Positions 5,389 through 7,804 of a stretch of 7,804 nucleotides of DNA are shown one piece after another. The notes under the pieces are model-generated. The model made no database searches and was not told where the DNA came from. It saw nothing but the letters and a program-made list of their open reading frames with translations. A program made the position numbers and the translations under genes. The stretch lies in contig JAFXYU010000045.1 in NCBI GenBank assembly GCA_017541565.1, positions 1 to 7,804 on the forward strand, given 5' to 3'. The stretch's first letter is position 1. Each line of letters begins with the position of its first letter. Source of the stretch: a bacterium (lineage in GTDB: Bacteria > Cyanobacteriota > Vampirovibrionia > Gastranaerophilales > Gastranaerophilaceae).

Positions 5389-7804
5389 TTATTTTTGTTT
5401 GCCGTAACTGTTTGCAACTTCTTTTATGTGATAAAAAAGCCCTGTCAGTGTATCAAATATTTCTTCGAAATCAGAGTATTGAATATTCATAAGCAGAATA
5501 GATTTTCCCTCTGTGCATGATTTGGGTGCAATAGTGAATTTTATTTTTCTTAAAAGAGTTTTGTCTAAATCTTGTTTAAGTATATTCCATTCAAACTGTG
5601 CAAACGGTGTATACATCCTGATTTCATTTCCTGCTTCGCGAATGATTGTTATACCGCACTCTGTTGCCGCCAGTCTTATGCGAATTAACTTTATAAGGTT
5701 TTCGACTTCATCTGGAATGCGTGAAAAACGGTCTTTCCACTCTGAAACAATGTAGTTTAATTCTGTTTCATTTTTAACATCACTTAAACGCTTGTATTCA
5801 ATCATTTTTTGTTCTTTTGATCCTACCCATTCATCAGGTATAAACGCAGTAATGTTTATATCTACGATTGTTGGTTTGTTTGCTTTAATCGTTTCTCCTT
5901 TAAGTTCGTTAACTGTTTCTTCGAGTAGTTGGCAATAGGTATCAAATCCGACATTAATCATGTGTCCGTGCTGTTTTGTGCCTAAAATGTTTCCTACTCC
6001 GCGGATTTCCACGTCGCGCATTGCAATTCTGTAACCGCTTCCGAGTGTTGAAAATTCTTTTATGGCTTTTAATCTTTCTGTCGCTTCCTCGGAAAGATCT
6101 TTGTTCTTTTTATAGAAACAATAACAATATGCCTGTTTTTCTGAACGTCCGACACGTCCTCTCAGTTGATAAAGTTGTGCAAGTCCGAGTTTGTCCGCTT
6201 CGTGGATGATGATTGTGTTCGCATTTGGTATATCGAGTCCGTTTTCAATAATCGTTGTACAAAGAAGAATATCGCTTTCGTGATTATCAAAACCTACAAT
6301 TACGTCTTCAAGTTGTTTTTCACTCAATTGTCCGTGCCCGACTGCGATTCTTGCATGCGGAATAAGTTTTTGGAGTTTGAGTTTAAATTCTTCAATTGTT
6401 TCCACCCTGTTATATAAATAGAAGACCTGTCCGTCACGGTCAAGTTCATTGGTGATTGCGTTCTTAACCGTTTGCTCATTATATTCTCCCACATAGGTTT
6501 TGATAGGAAGTCTGTTTTGGGGAGGAGTATTTATAACAGAAATGTCTTTTATTCCTGATAGTGACATATAGAGAGTTCTGGGAATAGGTGTCGCAGACAT
6601 TGAAATTATGTCAATATTTTCGCGAAATTCTTTTAGTTTTTCTTTATGTCTTACCCCAAATCGATGTTCTTCATCTATTACCAATAAACCTAAGTCCTTA
6701 AACATAACTTTATCTTGTAAAAGTGCATGGGTTGCAATTACAACATCGCACTTGCCGGTTGCAAGATTTTTAAGCGTTTCGTTTTTTTCTTTTGATGAAC
6801 GGAATCTGCAAAGAAGTTCAACATCAATTCCGAAAGGTTTGAATCTTTCGGACACTGTTTGATAATGTTGGAGAGCGAGAACGGTTGTGGGAACGATTAC
6901 TGCGACTTGTTTTAATGAGGTTACTGCCTTGAACATAGCCCTCAGTGCAACTTCTGTTTTTCCGAAGCCGACATCTCCGCATACAAGTCTGTCCATTGGA
7001 CTGGGGCTTTCCATGTCATCTTTAATTTGGTTTATTGCTTTCAATTGGTCGGGAGTTTCTATGTATTCAAACGTATCTTCCATTTCCAACTGCAACGGAG
7101 AATCCGGCGCAAATTCAATACCTTCCGTCATTTTCCTTCGTGCATATAATCTTAAAAGGTCATAAGCGATTGTTTCAACCGCTTTTTTTACTCTCTGTTT
7201 AACACCTTCCCAGTCACTGCCGCCCATCCTTGAGAGTTTTGGCTTAACCTGTCCCGAGCCTCTGTATCTGCACAGCATATTTATTTGTTCTGCAGGAATA
7301 TGCAATTTATCTTTGTTTGCGTATTCTATAGTGAGATAATCTTTTAATTGTCCGTCAAGTTCCTGTTTTGTCAGCCCTTTGTATATTCCTACACCGTGAA
7401 TTGAATGTACAACATATTCACCTTCTTGAATATCATTTATGTTTTCAATATATTCCGCTTTTTCTTTATATTTTCGCTTTCTGTTTGCGGGAATTTCTTT
7501 TTGCCGTTTGTTGAACAGTTCTCTGTCTGTCAGTAAAAGAATTTTTGCATCAGGAATAAGCGTTCCCTGAGCGGTTATGTTTCTTATGTAATTTATGTCA
7601 AATATTCCGAAAGATTCCAAAACTTCGCGCACTCTTTCCGGAAAATCAGTTGCAATGGTTATTTGAAAATCTTTATGTTCTTTTATAAATTCAGATACGC
7701 TATCCATATCCGCATCAAAAATTTGAATATTTCTTGAATCAATATCAATAACTTCGTTATTCTCATCCGAGAGAAAGTTGTTCATAAATATTTTTTGAAA
7801 GCCG
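5389..7804 (-). CDS. mfd: Transcription-repair coupling factor Mfd, N-terminus beyond the window
   Basis: Mfd is a cytoplasmic DNA translocase that pushes stalled RNA polymerase off damaged DNA and recruits UvrA, coupling nucleotide excision repair to transcription. The frame is open to the right edge, so the Met at 7785 is internal. About 804 residues are visible, against roughly 1150 for complete Mfd; the missing part is the UvrB-like, UvrA-binding region. Counting from that Met, 30-95 resemble the end of domain D3. Residues 121-176 (EGEYVVHSIHGVGIYKG..., CRYRG) are the CarD-like RNA-polymerase-interacting domain. The helicase motor follows: GDVGFGKT (Walker A, 270-277), DEEH (371-374), SATPIPRTL (397-405), GHGQ (483-486) and QLRGRVGRS (540-548). 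The translocation module with DVEIRGVGNILG is at 591-602, and the C-terminal autoinhibitory domain runs from about 646 to 760. All motor residues are intact. RecG shares the motor motifs but lacks the CarD-like and C-terminal domains, so Mfd is secure. Confidence 0.98.
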   Translation of the reverse strand, partial: GFQKIFMNNFLSDENNEVIDIDSRNIQIFDADMDSVSEFIKEHKDFQITIATDFPERVREVLESFGIFDINYIRNITAQGTLIPDAKILLLTDRELFNKRQKEIPANRKRKYKEKAEYIENINDIQEGEYVVHSIHGVGIYKGLTKQELDGQLKDYLTIEYANKDKLHIPAEQINMLCRYRGSGQVKPKLSRMGGSDWEGVKQRVKKAVETIAYDLLRLYARRKMTEGIEFAPDSPLQLEMEDTFEYIETPDQLKAINQIKDDMESPSPMDRLVCGDVGFGKTEVALRAMFKAVTSLKQVAVIVPTTVLALQHYQTVSERFKPFGIDVELLCRFRSSKEKNETLKNLATGKCDVVIATHALLQDKVMFKDLGLLVIDEEHRFGVRHKEKLKEFRENIDIISMSATPIPRTLYMSLSGIKDISVINTPPQNRLPIKTYVGEYNEQTVKNAITNELDRDGQVFYLYNRVETIEEFKLKLQKLIPHARIAVGHGQLSEKQLEDVIVGFDNHESDILLCTTIIENGLDIPNANTIIIHEADKLGLAQLYQLRGRVGRSEKQAYCYCFYKKNKDLSEEATERLKAIKEFSTLGSGYRIAMRDVEIRGVGNILGTKQHGHMINVGFDTYCQLLEETVNELKGETIKANKPTIVDINITAFIPDEWVGSKEQKMIEYKRLSDVKNETELNYIVSEWKDRFSRIPDEVENLIKLIRIRLAATECGITIIREAGNEIRMYTPFAQFEWNILKQDLDKTLLRKIKFTIAPKSCTEGKSILLMNIQYSDFEEIFDTLTGLFYHIKEVANSYGKQK

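Noticed and set aside
7783..7785. A naturally short Mfd starting at the ATG at 7785.
   Set aside because: The frame stays open to the window edge, there is no ribosome binding site directly upstream, and the visible N-terminus already lies within domain D3. The shortness is due to the window.

Overview
The window is AT-rich bacterial DNA with tightly packed genes on both strands and short gaps. It holds five protein-coding genes, two of them cut by the window edges. I see no tRNA, rRNA, CRISPR array, insertion sequence or phage gene. The organism is not certain. The low GC content, the cyanobacterial/Firmicutes-like Mfd sequence, the lipoprotein foldase and the large Lys/Glu-rich proteins without recognisable family would fit an uncultured gut-type bacterium such as a Gastranaerophilales (Vampirovibrionia/Melainabacteria) member. 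That placement is an impression from sequence style, not a result.

Left half, plus strand. A 5'-truncated gene (bases 1-1585) encodes a long, mostly helical, Lys/Glu-rich protein of unknown function and ends in a strong terminator hairpin whose left arm lies inside its last codons. After a gap of about 100 bp with a good ribosome binding site, a second unknown gene (1687-3456, 589 aa) encodes another charged helical protein with a helix-turn-helix-like stretch near its C-terminus. A third unknown gene (3440-4135) overlaps its end by 17 bp and probably shares its transcript. This small protein has a very basic N-terminal tail and a striking aromatic cluster. A 17-bp perfect hairpin at 4146-4182 serves as a shared terminator between these genes and the convergent right-hand genes.

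Right half, minus strand. Read in the direction of transcription, the window first enters mfd, the transcription-repair coupling factor. Its N-terminal UvrB-like part lies beyond the right edge; the RNA-polymerase-interacting domain, the helicase motor and the C-terminal domain are all present. Next comes a PrsA/SurA-type parvulin peptidyl-prolyl isomerase lipoprotein (4190-5296), whose start is fixed by a strong ribosome binding site and a lipobox. The order mfd then a PpiC-family foldase is, as I recall, also seen in Clostridia, so this half looks like conserved housekeeping DNA.

The right half is well understood. The left half is where anything new would lie: three adjacent genes that I cannot assign to any family. 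I found no direct evidence of a new defence, mobile or secretion system.
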